From contig JAKITC010000001.1 in assembly GCA_021648285.1 (NCBI GenBank), positions 1-64,000 on the forward strand: a stretch of DNA of 64,000 nucleotides, given 5' to 3'. Shown here piece after piece: positions 29,672 to 39,900 of the stretch. The translations under genes and the position numbers were made by a program. This stretch comes from Sulfurimonas sp. GTDB lineage: Bacteria > Campylobacterota > Campylobacteria > Campylobacterales > Sulfurimonadaceae. The first letter of the stretch is position 1; every line of letters starts with the position of its first letter. The notes beneath the pieces were generated by a model. The model had not been told where the DNA came from. It ran no database searches and was given only the letters and a program-made list of their open reading frames with translations.

Positions 29672-31151
29672 GTTGATTGCACTGCTTGTACCTGGATTAC
29701 TGCTATTTAGTGCAATATTTATATTACTCTATGGATTGAGCACATCCTATACTAAAGAGAAAGGTTATTATATGACCTTAGTTACTCTATTAGTTACTTT
29801 TATACTTGCTGTAAGCACAATATCCGAGAAACACTCAATAGAGGTTTTACCGGACATATTTAACTCAATGTTGGTATATGACACGTTTAGTGCCACATTT
29901 ATTTCTCTATTTCTTTTCGGCGGTTTTTTAACTTTGGCAATCGCAAAGTCTTTTATAGATAAAACATCATATTTTACTCATGAGTCATTTGTGCTACTTC
30001 TATTCTCACTCTTTGGCATGGTGATATTGAGTATGGCCAATGAGCTTGTTACCGCCTTTGTTGCCCTAGAGATAGCATCTATGTCGGTATATGTCTTGGT
30101 TGGATTAAACAGACACTCTCTTAAAGCTTCAGAGGCATTTTTTAAATACCTTCTGCTTGGTTCATTCGCGGCATCTTTTTACCTGCTTGGTATGATGTTG
30201 ATCTACGCACAGGCAAAAACTACAAACCTGGATGGTATCGCAGAGTATATTTTACATACAGAGTTGCACTCTCAACTTCTAATAGTTGCAGGAAGTATGC
30301 TGATAATGATAACAATTATGTTTAAAATAGCCTCAGTTCCGTTTGGTGCATGGGTTATAGATGTATATGAAGGTGCCTCTCTTCCAATTACAGCTTATAT
30401 GGCGGGAGTGTTTAAAATTGCAGTTTTTGCATTTGCGCTGAGGATATTTTTATCGGACTATATATCATTTGAGGCTATCTATGATCCTCTCATAATCGGT
30501 GGTGCAGTTGTCACTATGATTGGCGGTTCACTCTTGGCCGTTATTCAAAATAGCGTCAAAAAAATGTTGGCAGCCTCATCTGTTGTCCATAGCGGTTACC
30601 TGCTAATAGCTTTAGCTTCAATAGAGGTAAGTAATCAAAATGCCGCTAACGCTATTATATTTTATCTTTTTGCATATTTCATAAGCGCTCTTGGTGCCTT
30701 TGGGGTACTTAGCTACATAAGCAAAGGTGGTGATGTACTTATTACATTCAGTGATTTGGATGGACTCGCAAAAGATAAACCGTTAATAGCTGCGTCACTG
30801 ACCATATTTATGCTTTCATTGGCCGGTTTTCCATCTACAATCGGTTTTATTGGGAAATTTTATATTTTTACTTCAGCTATTGAAGCAGGAAATACATTGC
30901 TGGCTCTTTTTGGAGCGTTAACGGCATTTGTCTCAATATATTACTATTTTAAGGTGGTTGTGCATCTCTATTTTAAAGAGAGTGTTCATTTAAGTGTAGA
31001 TTATGGATATAAAGTATCGCTAGCTTTTATTGTCATCTCTGCTTTTATAGTTTTATGGGGCGGGGTAGGTACATCACTGCTGTTTGATATTCCCGGTATA
31101 AATGAGTTGAACAAATTGACAGAACACTCTATTGAGTCACTTGGCTTATAG
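29661..31151 (+). CDS. nuoN: NADH-quinone oxidoreductase subunit N
   Basis: VALEIASMSVYVLVGLNRHSLKASEAFFKYLLLGSFAASFYLLG; LAGFPSTIGFIGKFYIF. Confidence 0.95.
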   Translation: MTNELIALLVPGLLLFSAIFILLYGLSTSYTKEKGYYMTLVTLLVTFILAVSTISEKHSIEVLPDIFNSMLVYDTFSATFISLFLFGGFLTLAIAKSFIDKTSYFTHESFVLLLFSLFGMVILSMANELVTAFVALEIASMSVYVLVGLNRHSLKASEAFFKYLLLGSFAASFYLLGMMLIYAQAKTTNLDGIAEYILHTELHSQLLIVAGSMLIMITIMFKIASVPFGAWVIDVYEGASLPITAYMAGVFKIAVFAFALRIFLSDYISFEAIYDPLIIGGAVVTMIGGSLLAVIQNSVKKMLAASSVVHSGYLLIALASIEVSNQNAANAIIFYLFAYFISALGAFGVLSYISKGGDVLITFSDLDGLAKDKPLIAASLTIFMLSLAGFPSTIGFIGKFYIFTSAIEAGNTLLALFGALTAFVSIYYYFKVVVHLYFKESVHLSVDYGYKVSLAFIVISAFIVLWGGVGTSLLFDIPGINELNKLTEHSIESLGL

Positions 31152-31193
31152 ATTTTAGTTGGGATTGGTATTACATTAGCTATAATCCCTGTT

Positions 31194-31838
31194 ATGAATT
31201 TATTATCTGCAAAAAACCTATCACATACATTTGAGTATGAACTCTTCTCTGATGTCTCATTGGATTTACAAGCAAAAGAGTCTATTGCTATAATTGGAAT
31301 GAGTGGTAGTGGAAAGTCGACTCTGCTCAATATTTTATCAACACTGCTAACACCAAATAGTGGTTCTGTATCCCTTTTTGGTGAAGATACTTCAAGTATG
31401 AGTAAAAAAAGATTAGCACAAATAAAAAGAGATGAACTTGGACTTGTTTTTCAGTCTCATTATCTTTTTAAAGGCTTCAGTGCTATGGAAAATCTTGAAG
31501 TTTCCGCAATACTTTCTAAAAAAGATATTGATGATGAGCTCCTTAAAAGACTTAAAATATATGAGTCCATGAATCAAAAAGTTACTGAACTCTCAGGCGG
31601 ACAGCAACAGAGAGTCTCTATCGCAAGAGTTTTAACAAAACAGCCTCGTATTCTTTTTGTTGATGAACCAACCGGTAACTTGGACAAAGAAACTGCGAAA
31701 GAGGTTATGAATATTCTTTTTGAGTATATTGAGCAGATGAATTCAGGAATGATACTTGTAACACACGATGAAGAGCTTGCTCATAAATGCCATAAAGTTT
31801 TTAGACTTCAAAACAGAGAACTCAAGGAACTAAAATGA
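31194..31838 (+). CDS. ABC transporter ATP-binding protein (LolD/MacB-type)
   Basis: GMSGSGKSTLLNILSTLLTPNSG, LSGGQQQRVSIARVLTKQPRILFVDEPTGNLD. Confidence 0.92.
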   Translation: MNLLSAKNLSHTFEYELFSDVSLDLQAKESIAIIGMSGSGKSTLLNILSTLLTPNSGSVSLFGEDTSSMSKKRLAQIKRDELGLVFQSHYLFKGFSAMENLEVSAILSKKDIDDELLKRLKIYESMNQKVTELSGGQQQRVSIARVLTKQPRILFVDEPTGNLDKETAKEVMNILFEYIEQMNSGMILVTHDEELAHKCHKVFRLQNRELKELK

Positions 31839-31942
31839 TATTTCTCGCCAAAGGCGTAGCTTTTATTCTGTGCTTTGAAATGGTACAGAACACACGAGTG
31901 ACTGAAGATAAACTGGACTTGTTCAGATTATATGAGATTTAA
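31835..31942 (+). CDS. Candidate small protein (35 aa) between the ABC ATPase gene and fliR
   Basis: MIFLAKGVAFILCFEMVQNTRVTEDKLDLFRLYEI; ATG overlaps upstream TGA (ATGA) and stop lies 2 nt before the fliR GTG start; too short for the supplied ORF track. Confidence 0.45.
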   Translation: MIFLAKGVAFILCFEMVQNTRVTEDKLDLFRLYEI

Positions 31943-31944
31943 TT

Positions 31945-32709
31945 GTGTCTTGGGTAGAAGTTTTTAGTGATACATATGTAGTTGGTTTTATACTTCTATT
32001 TTTTAGATTTGCTGCACTATTTATGGCAGTTCCTATTTTTTCGCATAAAAGTATTCCCGTAACAATAAAAACATCTATGGCCTTTTTTTTCACTATTGTT
32101 TTTTATTCTTCAATGCCGCCTACAGACATACCAATAACTATTCCAAGTATTGTACTGGCAATATTAAGTGAGTTACTTTTTGGTTTAGCAATAGGGGTAA
32201 TATTACAAATTACATTTAACATTATAACTTTTGCCGGTGGTCAAATATCCTTTATGATGGGTTTTTCTATGGCGAGTGCAATTGATCCTATATCCGGTGT
32301 GTCAATGCCTATAATCTCTCAGTTTTTATCACTTATGGCATTAATGGTACTGCTTTCTATGGATATGCACCACTGGATACTTCTTTTTGTGAATAGTTCT
32401 TTACAAAATATACCACTTGGCGGCTTTTTAATGAGCGAAGATCTTTTTAATTATATTATTAAAGCAACTTCAAACATGTTTATGGTTGGTTTTATGATTG
32501 CATTTCCTATTATCGCTCTATCTTGGCTTGCAGATATAATATTTGGAATGCTTATGAAAACGATGCCACAATTTAATCTTCTTGTTATTGGATTTCCAAT
32601 AAAAATCATGGTGGCATTTGTTGTCCTGATTGCCACACTTAGTGCTTCGATGTTAATTTTAAAGATACAAATGCAAGAAGCTTTTAACTATTTAGAGATG
32701 TTTTTTTAG
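31945..32709 (+). CDS. fliR: Flagellar biosynthetic protein FliR
   Basis: FRFAALFMAVPIFSHKSIPVTIKTSMAFFFTIVFYSS; GLAIGVILQITFNIITFAGGQISFMMGFSMASAIDP. Confidence 0.92.
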   Translation: MSWVEVFSDTYVVGFILLFFRFAALFMAVPIFSHKSIPVTIKTSMAFFFTIVFYSSMPPTDIPITIPSIVLAILSELLFGLAIGVILQITFNIITFAGGQISFMMGFSMASAIDPISGVSMPIISQFLSLMALMVLLSMDMHHWILLFVNSSLQNIPLGGFLMSEDLFNYIIKATSNMFMVGFMIAFPIIALSWLADIIFGMLMKTMPQFNLLVIGFPIKIMVAFVVLIATLSASMLILKIQMQEAFNYLEMFF

Positions 32710-32758
32710 TTTTTTTTGATACAATAATGTCAAAAGAGCCTCACAAAGGGAATCTAGT

Positions 32759-34324
32759 ATGAAAATATTACTTTTAAATAATAATCCGGTAGTAAATAAG
32801 TTAGTAACTTTAAGTGCACAAAAGACTTCAGATGAGTTAGATGTAGCAGATAATCTTGAGGACGTAGAGTCAGGTAGCTATGATCTTTTAGTTATTGATG
32901 ATACTTTGTATAGTGAAGAGGTTATGCAAGAGTTAAACTCCAAAATAGAGTTTAAAAAATCTTTATATATATGTGCTAAAGATGCAGATACAGAAGAGGG
33001 TTTCACCTCAATACTAAAAAAACCTTTTTTACCAACTGATTTGGTTGAATTATTTGTTTCTTTGGCTAGCAGTTTAGATATTATTGAACTTGATAAAGAA
33101 GAAGTAAATTTAGATAACTTAAGTGAATCAGAAACAGAAACAGATACAGAAGCTGACGACTTTGATGAGTTAGACAGTGAACTGGATGAATTAGATAGCA
33201 TCGATGATGATATTAATGATTTTGATGAAGTGGAGGAACTTGACGAATTGGGTGATATTGAAGAAGAACTTGATGAAGATGAGTTAGACGAAGATGGGGC
33301 AGGTACAGAAGTTGAAGAACTGGAAGAAGCTGAAACAGGTGAAGTTGATTCAGAAGTGTCAGATAATGAACTTGAAGAAGAAGTAGATTTAGAGAGTCCA
33401 AGTGAATCTAGTGAAAGTGCAGAAGTTGATGAACATGATTCAATCCTCGATAAAGAGGACCTCCAAGAGGTACAGGAGCTATTAGAAGACGTGAATGAAG
33501 ACGAGTTAGGCGAAGCTGAAATAATTGATGAACTTGAAGAAGTAACTGAAGAGAGTTCGATTGAATCTAGTGAAAGTCCAGAAGTAAGCAGTGCACTTGA
33601 TGATTTTGATGTTGATGATACTGATTTAGAAGTAGACGCAGATGAACTAGAGCTTGGTGATTTTGATATTGATGATGCTGATTTAGAAACAGAACTAAAT
33701 GAACTGGATGAGTTAGAAGAAGTAACTAAAGATAGTCCAATTGAATCTGAGGTAGAGCTTGAGGCAGAACTAAATGGACTAGAAGAAGTAACTAAAGATA
33801 GTCCGATTGAATCTGAACAAGATACAGAAGTTGATAATCTTGAAGCTAATAACCTTGAAGTTGAAAATGTGAATGAAGACGAGTTGGACGAAGTTGCACT
33901 AGAGGATGAAGTAGAAGATTTAGAATTTCAAATACAGAGTGCGGTTGAAGAGTTAAGTGATGAGGATTTAGAAAGTGAAATTGATGAGGATATTTTATTA
34001 AACATTGACTCTTTAACAAGTAGAGATTTAAAAATTGCTATTGGCGAGGAAGTAACTGAAGAGACTCCTAGCGAATCTAGTCAAGATACAGAAGTTAATG
34101 AACTCGAAGAGTTCAGCGCAGAGCCTGAGCCTGAGCTAGCAGAAGAAGAGCCTGCAGTTGAAATAGAATTAGATGAAGAAGTAGCTGATGCTACTGACAT
34201 GTCAGATAACAACGACGGTGTAGAGTCCTTAAAAATATTATTGTCAGCACTTACAGATAAAAATGTAGCAGCTTCATTAAAAGGCATGAAAATAAATATA
34301 AATATAACTTTAGGCGATAAATAG
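32759..34324 (+). CDS. ChePep-like acidic protein: N-terminal degenerate receiver, long D/E/S-rich repeat region, conserved-looking C-terminal segment
   Basis: Receiver-like N-terminus (MKILLLNNNPVVNKLV...YDLLVIDDTLY...KKPFLPTDLV), acidic centre, C-terminus VESLKILLSALTDKNVAASLKGMKININITLGDK; sits between fliR and gmk-tatA-argS, as in Campylobacter jejuni. Confidence 0.75.
   Translation: MKILLLNNNPVVNKLVTLSAQKTSDELDVADNLEDVESGSYDLLVIDDTLYSEEVMQELNSKIEFKKSLYICAKDADTEEGFTSILKKPFLPTDLVELFVSLASSLDIIELDKEEVNLDNLSESETETDTEADDFDELDSELDELDSIDDDINDFDEVEELDELGDIEEELDEDELDEDGAGTEVEELEEAETGEVDSEVSDNELEEEVDLESPSESSESAEVDEHDSILDKEDLQEVQELLEDVNEDELGEAEIIDELEEVTEESSIESSESPEVSSALDDFDVDDTDLEVDADELELGDFDIDDADLETELNELDELEEVTKDSPIESEVELEAELNGLEEVTKDSPIESEQDTEVDNLEANNLEVENVNEDELDEVALEDEVEDLEFQIQSAVEELSDEDLESEIDEDILLNIDSLTSRDLKIAIGEEVTEETPSESSQDTEVNELEEFSAEPEPELAEEEPAVEIELDEEVADATDMSDNNDGVESLKILLSALTDKNVAASLKGMKININITLGDK
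33713..33816 (+). repeat. Tandem in-frame direct repeat (TTAGAAGAAGTAACTAAAGATAGTCCRATTGAATCTGA) x2
   Basis: 33713-33750 and 33779-33816 nearly identical (LEEVTKDSPIESE twice). Confidence 0.9.
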
Positions 34325-34947
34325 TGAATCATAAAACAGGTGCCATATTAGTTCTTTCAGGTCCTAGTGGGGCAGGGAAGAGCTCTTTGTTAAATGAAAT
34401 TATAGATGATATTGGAGATTGTTATTTTTCTATTTCAACTACAACGCGTCCTATACGAGAAGGGGAGGTTGAGGGTGTTCATTATCATTTTGTAGATGAA
34501 GAAGAGTTTAAAAAAGATATTGAAGAAGATCATTTCTTAGAGTATGCTTTTGTTCATGGAAATTACTATGGAACATCAATTAAGCCTGTTAAAAAAGCGC
34601 TAAATGAAAAAAAATTGGTTCTTTTTGATATAGATGTTCAGGGAAATACAGTTGTAACAAATAGATTGGGAGATATAACAACATCAGTTTTTATATCACC
34701 TCCAACTCTATCAGAGCTTAAAAAACGGTTAAAAGCTCGTTCAACCGATAAGCAAGAAGTAATTGAGCGTCGTGTTAAAATGGCAAAAAAAGAGATACAG
34801 AGAATCAGTGAATATGATTATTTGATTATAAATGATAATCTTGAGGAAGCAGCATCTACATTAAGAGTCATTGCAAATGCAGCAAGAGCAAAAATTCCAG
34901 GCAATGAAATAAATGAATTTACTCAAAAATGGGAAGATATAGACTAA
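34324..34947 (+). CDS. gmk: Guanylate kinase
   Basis: VLSGPSGAGKSSLLNEI; ISTTTRPIREGEVEGVHYHFV. Confidence 0.97.
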   Translation: MNHKTGAILVLSGPSGAGKSSLLNEIIDDIGDCYFSISTTTRPIREGEVEGVHYHFVDEEEFKKDIEEDHFLEYAFVHGNYYGTSIKPVKKALNEKKLVLFDIDVQGNTVVTNRLGDITTSVFISPPTLSELKKRLKARSTDKQEVIERRVKMAKKEIQRISEYDYLIINDNLEEAASTLRVIANAARAKIPGNEINEFTQKWEDID

Positions 34948-35031
34948 TAAGCAAATTATATAGTTATGATAAGAGAAGTTACAGCAAAGAGTAGCTATAA
35001 TTTTTGACTTAATTTTACAGAAGGAATTAGC

Positions 35032-35274
35032 ATGGGAATGCCCGGTGGAACAGAACTATTAATAATATTGGCAATTGTTGTTTTATTGTTTGGTGCAAAA
35101 AAAATACCTGATTTAGCAAAAGGTCTTGGTAAAGGAATTAAAAACTTTAAATCTGAGATGAAAGAAGTTAATGCAGATGAAGTTGAAACTGCATCTGCCC
35201 AAGCTCCAAAAAAAGTAGAAGGTAGTGAAGAAACTGCTTCAACTGAAGCTCCAGAAACTACAAAAAAAGCGTAA
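35032..35274 (+). CDS. tatA: Sec-independent protein translocase TatA
   Basis: [39 protein letters not shown]. Confidence 0.95.
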   Translation: MGMPGGTELLIILAIVVLLFGAKKIPDLAKGLGKGIKNFKSEMKEVNADEVETASAQAPKKVEGSEETASTEAPETTKKA

Positions 35275-35277
35275 CTT

Positions 35278-36894
35278 TTGAAACAACGAGTATCGGCGCT
35301 TTTGCGTGAAAAGTTTGGTCGTGAAGTTGTTTTAGAGAAGCCAAAAGACCGTTCTTTTGGTCATTTTGCTACCCCTATTGCTTTCTCTTTAGCTAAGGAA
35401 CTTAGAAAGTCTCCAATGATAATTGCTGAAGAGTTAGCCGCTTCATTTAATGAATCAGAAATTTTTACTAGTGTTGAATCTGTAAAAGGATACTTAAATT
35501 TTCGTCTTAGTGAAAACTTTTTAAGTGAGTATGCTACCTGGGCACTTGAAAATCAAGATGAATTCGCTAAACAGGAAAAAAAAGAAAAAATACTTTTAGA
35601 GTTTGTTAGCGCAAACCCTACAGGTCCTCTTCATATTGGTCATGCTCGTGGAGCAGTTTATGGTGATACTCTTTATAGACTGGCAAAACATCTTGGTTAT
35701 GATATTACAGCTGAGTATTATGTAAATGATGCCGGTAATCAGATTGATTTACTCGGTCTCTCAATTGCTTTATATGCTCGTGAGAATATTCTTAAAGAGA
35801 GTGTTGAGCATCCTGAGAGTTACTATCGCGGTGATTATTTAGAAGCTTTAGCGCTTGGAGCAATTGAAAAATTTGGTAAAGAGATTTTCAATGATGAAAC
35901 TCGTTATAAAGAACTTGCGCTTTGGGCTAAAGATGGCGTTATGGAAATAATTGTAGATTCTCTAAAAAATTTGAATATTCACTTTGATACATTCGTCAAT
36001 GAATCATCTCTTTATAACGACTGGGATAGAGTTATGGCTAAGATGGGTGCAAATGATAAAAATGCTATCTATAAAAAAGATGATAAAATCTGGATAGCAA
36101 GTGAAGCTAAAGGTGATGATAATGATAGAGTTGTTGTACGTGAAGACGGTCGTCCAACCTACTTAGCTGGAGATATAGTTTATCACAATCAAAAGTTTGA
36201 GCGTGGATATGATCACTACATTAATATTTGGGGTGCCGACCATCACGGTTATATTCCACGTGTTAATGCTGCTATTGAGTACTTAGGTTATGACAGTAGT
36301 AAACTTGAAATACTTTTATCTCAAATGGTTAGTTTGCTTAAAGATGGTGAGCCATATAAGATGAGTAAGCGTGCGGGTAATGTAATCCTTATGAGTGATA
36401 TTGTTGATGAGATTGGTGCTGATGCACTTAGGTTTATCTTTGCTTCAAAAAAGAGTGATACTGCCTTAGAATTCGATTTGTCAGAATTTAAAAAGCAAGA
36501 CAGCTCAAACCCTATATTTTATATTCAATATGCACATGCAAGAATCAAAACTATTATTTCAAAAAGTGATTTGAGTGAAGAAGAAATTATGTCAGCAACT
36601 CTAAAGAATCTAGATGAAAATGCTGATAGTTTGATGTTTGATGCACTTCTTTTACCTGAAATAATAGATGATGCTTTTCACTCAAGACAGGTTCAGAAAC
36701 TTCCTGATTATCTAAAAGCGCTTGCAGCATCCCTGCACAAGTTTTACTATGATGTTAGAATTATAGGAACAGAGGATGAAGCAAAACTTTTAAAACTTCT
36801 TTTGGTTGTAGCACTGTCTTTAAAAACAGGACTTTCTTTAATGGGAATTACTGCAAAGGATTATATGACTAAAGAAGTAACTGAAGAGAGTTAA
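35278..36894 (+). CDS. argS: Arginyl-tRNA synthetase
   Basis: EFVSANPTGPLHIGHARGAVYGD; MSKRAGN; class I ArgRS, with a short TKEVTEES tail after ...GLSLMGITAKDYM. Confidence 0.97.
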   Translation: MKQRVSALLREKFGREVVLEKPKDRSFGHFATPIAFSLAKELRKSPMIIAEELAASFNESEIFTSVESVKGYLNFRLSENFLSEYATWALENQDEFAKQEKKEKILLEFVSANPTGPLHIGHARGAVYGDTLYRLAKHLGYDITAEYYVNDAGNQIDLLGLSIALYARENILKESVEHPESYYRGDYLEALALGAIEKFGKEIFNDETRYKELALWAKDGVMEIIVDSLKNLNIHFDTFVNESSLYNDWDRVMAKMGANDKNAIYKKDDKIWIASEAKGDDNDRVVVREDGRPTYLAGDIVYHNQKFERGYDHYINIWGADHHGYIPRVNAAIEYLGYDSSKLEILLSQMVSLLKDGEPYKMSKRAGNVILMSDIVDEIGADALRFIFASKKSDTALEFDLSEFKKQDSSNPIFYIQYAHARIKTIISKSDLSEEEIMSATLKNLDENADSLMFDALLLPEIIDDAFHSRQVQKLPDYLKALAASLHKFYYDVRIIGTEDEAKLLKLLLVVALSLKTGLSLMGITAKDYMTKEVTEES

Positions 36895-36946
36895 TCTTTA
36901 GCTATAAAATTATCCAAGTTAAAGTATGTTTAATCTTCTTTAATCG

Positions 36947-36980
36947 CTGGAAAACAAATATAGTTTTCCAGTTTTATTTT
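36947..36980. terminator. Bidirectional intrinsic terminator between convergent argS and the RND gene
   Basis: CTGGAAAAC-AAATATA-GTTTTCCAG followed by TTTTATTTTA. Confidence 0.8.
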
Positions 36981-39900
36981 ACTTTTCCAACTTCATAAAA
37001 CTTTCTCAAGTATCTGTCTAACGGATTTATAAGTCTATACATTACCGGAACAACAAGAAGTGTCAAAACCATTGAGCTGATTAGCCCACCTATAATAGAA
37101 ATCGACATAGGTGCTTTTGTTTCACTCCCAAGTCCATCACCAAGTGCCAGAGGCAGCATTGCAAAAACCATAGCGATAGTAGTCATAAGGATTGGTCTAA
37201 GTCTTTTCTCTCCAGCTTCTATAAGTGCTTCATCTGCACTTTTACCTCTATCTATAGCACTGTTTGCAAAGTCAACCAGAAGCACGGCATTTTTTCCAAC
37301 CATACCCATAAGCAGCATAAAGCCAATCATTACAAATAGACTAAACTGTAAGCCTGACATGTATAAAGCCAGCATCACACCGATGATACTTAGAGGCAGT
37401 GCCATCATTATGATTATAGGTTGAATTAGTGATTCATACAGTACTGCCAAGATAATAAACATCAAAATTACAGATAAGCTGATAGCAACGCCAAATGCGG
37501 CTCCTGTTTTCTCCATCTCTTCAGCAAATCCTGTAAATCTATAAGTAACACCATCAGGCATCAGTTCATCTATACCTTCTCTAACATAGCCAACTGCTCC
37601 GCCTAAATCTAAACCAAACAGATCTGAGTAAATTGTAACTTGTCTCTGTCTATCAAAGTGGTTTATTGAAGAGAGGGCTTTACTCGAAGTAAATGTAACC
37701 AAGCCGTCAAGATAAACAAATTGACCGTTATCAGCACGAAGTTGAATCTTTTTAATATCATTGATGCTTACTCTGTTGTTATCATCAAATCTTAAAGTGA
37801 TATTGTACTGCTTGCCGTTTTCTTCAAAGTATGAAATCTCCAAGTCACTAGAAAAAGCAGTTGATACAGCCTCTGCAATTTGAGAAGCAGAGATACCAAG
37901 CCTGGAAGCATTTTGTCTTAAAATATTTATATCAATTTGAGGTCTGGCATCATCCAAGTTTGTATCAATATCAACAAAGCCCTCTTTTTTTGCCATATAC
38001 TTTGTAAGTCTGTCTTTTGCAATTTCCAAGTCCTCAAAAGAGTCAGATTTTAAAACTATTTGAAAAGGAACTGTAATACCTGCACCTTTGATATTTGGAA
38101 TTGCAGCGGCTGTTATAAACATATTTTTAGCAAAAGGTTTTAACTTATCTCTAAAACTTTGAGTAATCTCTTCTTGACTCAGCTTTCTTTCATGTTTTTC
38201 TATCAGCTTTACATACATAAGAGCTTTGTGCTTTTCTTGTGCCGTGTTATAACCTATACTTAGGGTAGTGTAAACAACATTTGGGTCTTTTCTTATAACA
38301 TCTTCAACTGCTTTAGATTGCTTAATCATCTCCTCTAACGAGATACAGGAATCTGCTTTTATTTTTATCTCTAATTCTGACTTGTCTTCTTTAGGGATAA
38401 AGTCCATTCCTATCTTAGGAAAGAGACTAAGGGATGCAAAAAATACTCCAAAAACAATAATCAAAGTAATAATTTTAAATCTAAGTACAAATTTTAAAAT
38501 TCCCTCATAGCCTTTTTCTAATGATACAAATATTGGTTCAGTAAGATTATAAAATTTGCTTTCTCGTTTTTTAAGAACTCTAGCACTTAAACTAGGGATA
38601 AAACTAAGAGCAATCGTATATGAGATAATAATTGCAAACCCAACTGTCATTGCAAAGCTTTCAAAGAATTTCCCAACTATACCGCTCATCATAGATACTG
38701 GGATAAATACGGCTAACAGCATTGCAGAAATAGCTAAGATGGTAAATGCCATCTCTTTAGTTCCTTCGACGGCGGCTTGCAGTTTATCCATGCCCGCTTC
38801 CATTTTTTTATAAATATTTTCAATTACGACAATTGCATCATCAATAATAATACCGATAGCTAGAGTAAGACCGATAAGTGTCATCTTATTCAAATCAAAT
38901 CCCATAAGGTCCATAAGTGCAAATGTACCAATGATAGAAGAAGGGATAGAAAGAGCAGATACTAAGGTTATAGTAAAGTTTCTTAAAAACATAAAAACAA
39001 TGATAGCTGCCAAAAATGCACCATACATAAGATCAAATTCTACATCTTTCAAGGAATTGACAATAAATGGAGAGGTGTCGTTTAGTACTTTTACTTCGTA
39101 GTTGTCTTTAGCTAGTTTTTGTAATTTTGGAACTATCTCTTTTACTCGTTCAACTATATCAATTGTATTGGTTCCTGAAATTTTTTGAACTTCAAGCATA
39201 ACACCTTCTACTCCATTATATGAAGCGTAACTTTTAGCGTCACTTAGAGAGTCTGTCACCTGTGCTATATCTTTTAGTTTGATATCATCTTTGATTATTA
39301 TATTTTCAAGTTCTTCTACGCTAAGTGCATCTGCTTTTGTTTCTAATATAAACTCTTCAGTCTTTGTGATTAGCTTACCGCCGCCTATTTTTACATTTTC
39401 TTTGGCGACTATATCGTTTAATTCACGTACTGTTATCCCGAATTTATTGAGTAGTTTAGGATTTGGATATATCTTTATCTCTCTTTCTTTGTATCCTATG
39501 ATATTGATAGACCCAACGCCGTTAATCTTTTGCAGTGAAGGTTTTGCTTTCTCATCTGCAAACAGCATGAGATTTTCAATGCTGTCATTTTTCACAGTTA
39601 AAAAAATATTGATTATAGATGCTCCGCCAATATCTAGTTTACTTACAAGTGGTGTTTTAGAATCAGTAGGTAAAATAACTGCTGAGACTTTATCTCTGAC
39701 ATCATTTGTAGCTTCATCTATATCTCTTTGCAGAAAAAATTTAACAGTAACTACACTGATACCCTCACTGCTTGAAGATATGATACTGTCAACTCCGCCG
39801 ATTCTCGAAACTGCTTCTTCTATCTTATCGGTAATCTGAGACTCCATAGTACTAGCTTCAGCCCCTGGATATACTGTTTTAATAGTTACAATTGGAAAGT

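Noticed and set aside
18250-31151. nuo operon as a novel system in itself
   Set aside because: Gene order and subunits are standard complex I; only the NuoF/NuoG peculiarities are worth reporting.
35161-35274. TatA C-terminal acidic tail as another copy of the coding repeat
   Set aside because: Amino-acid composition is similar, but the nucleotide sequence does not align to the repeat units and no GAA-triloop hairpin is present.
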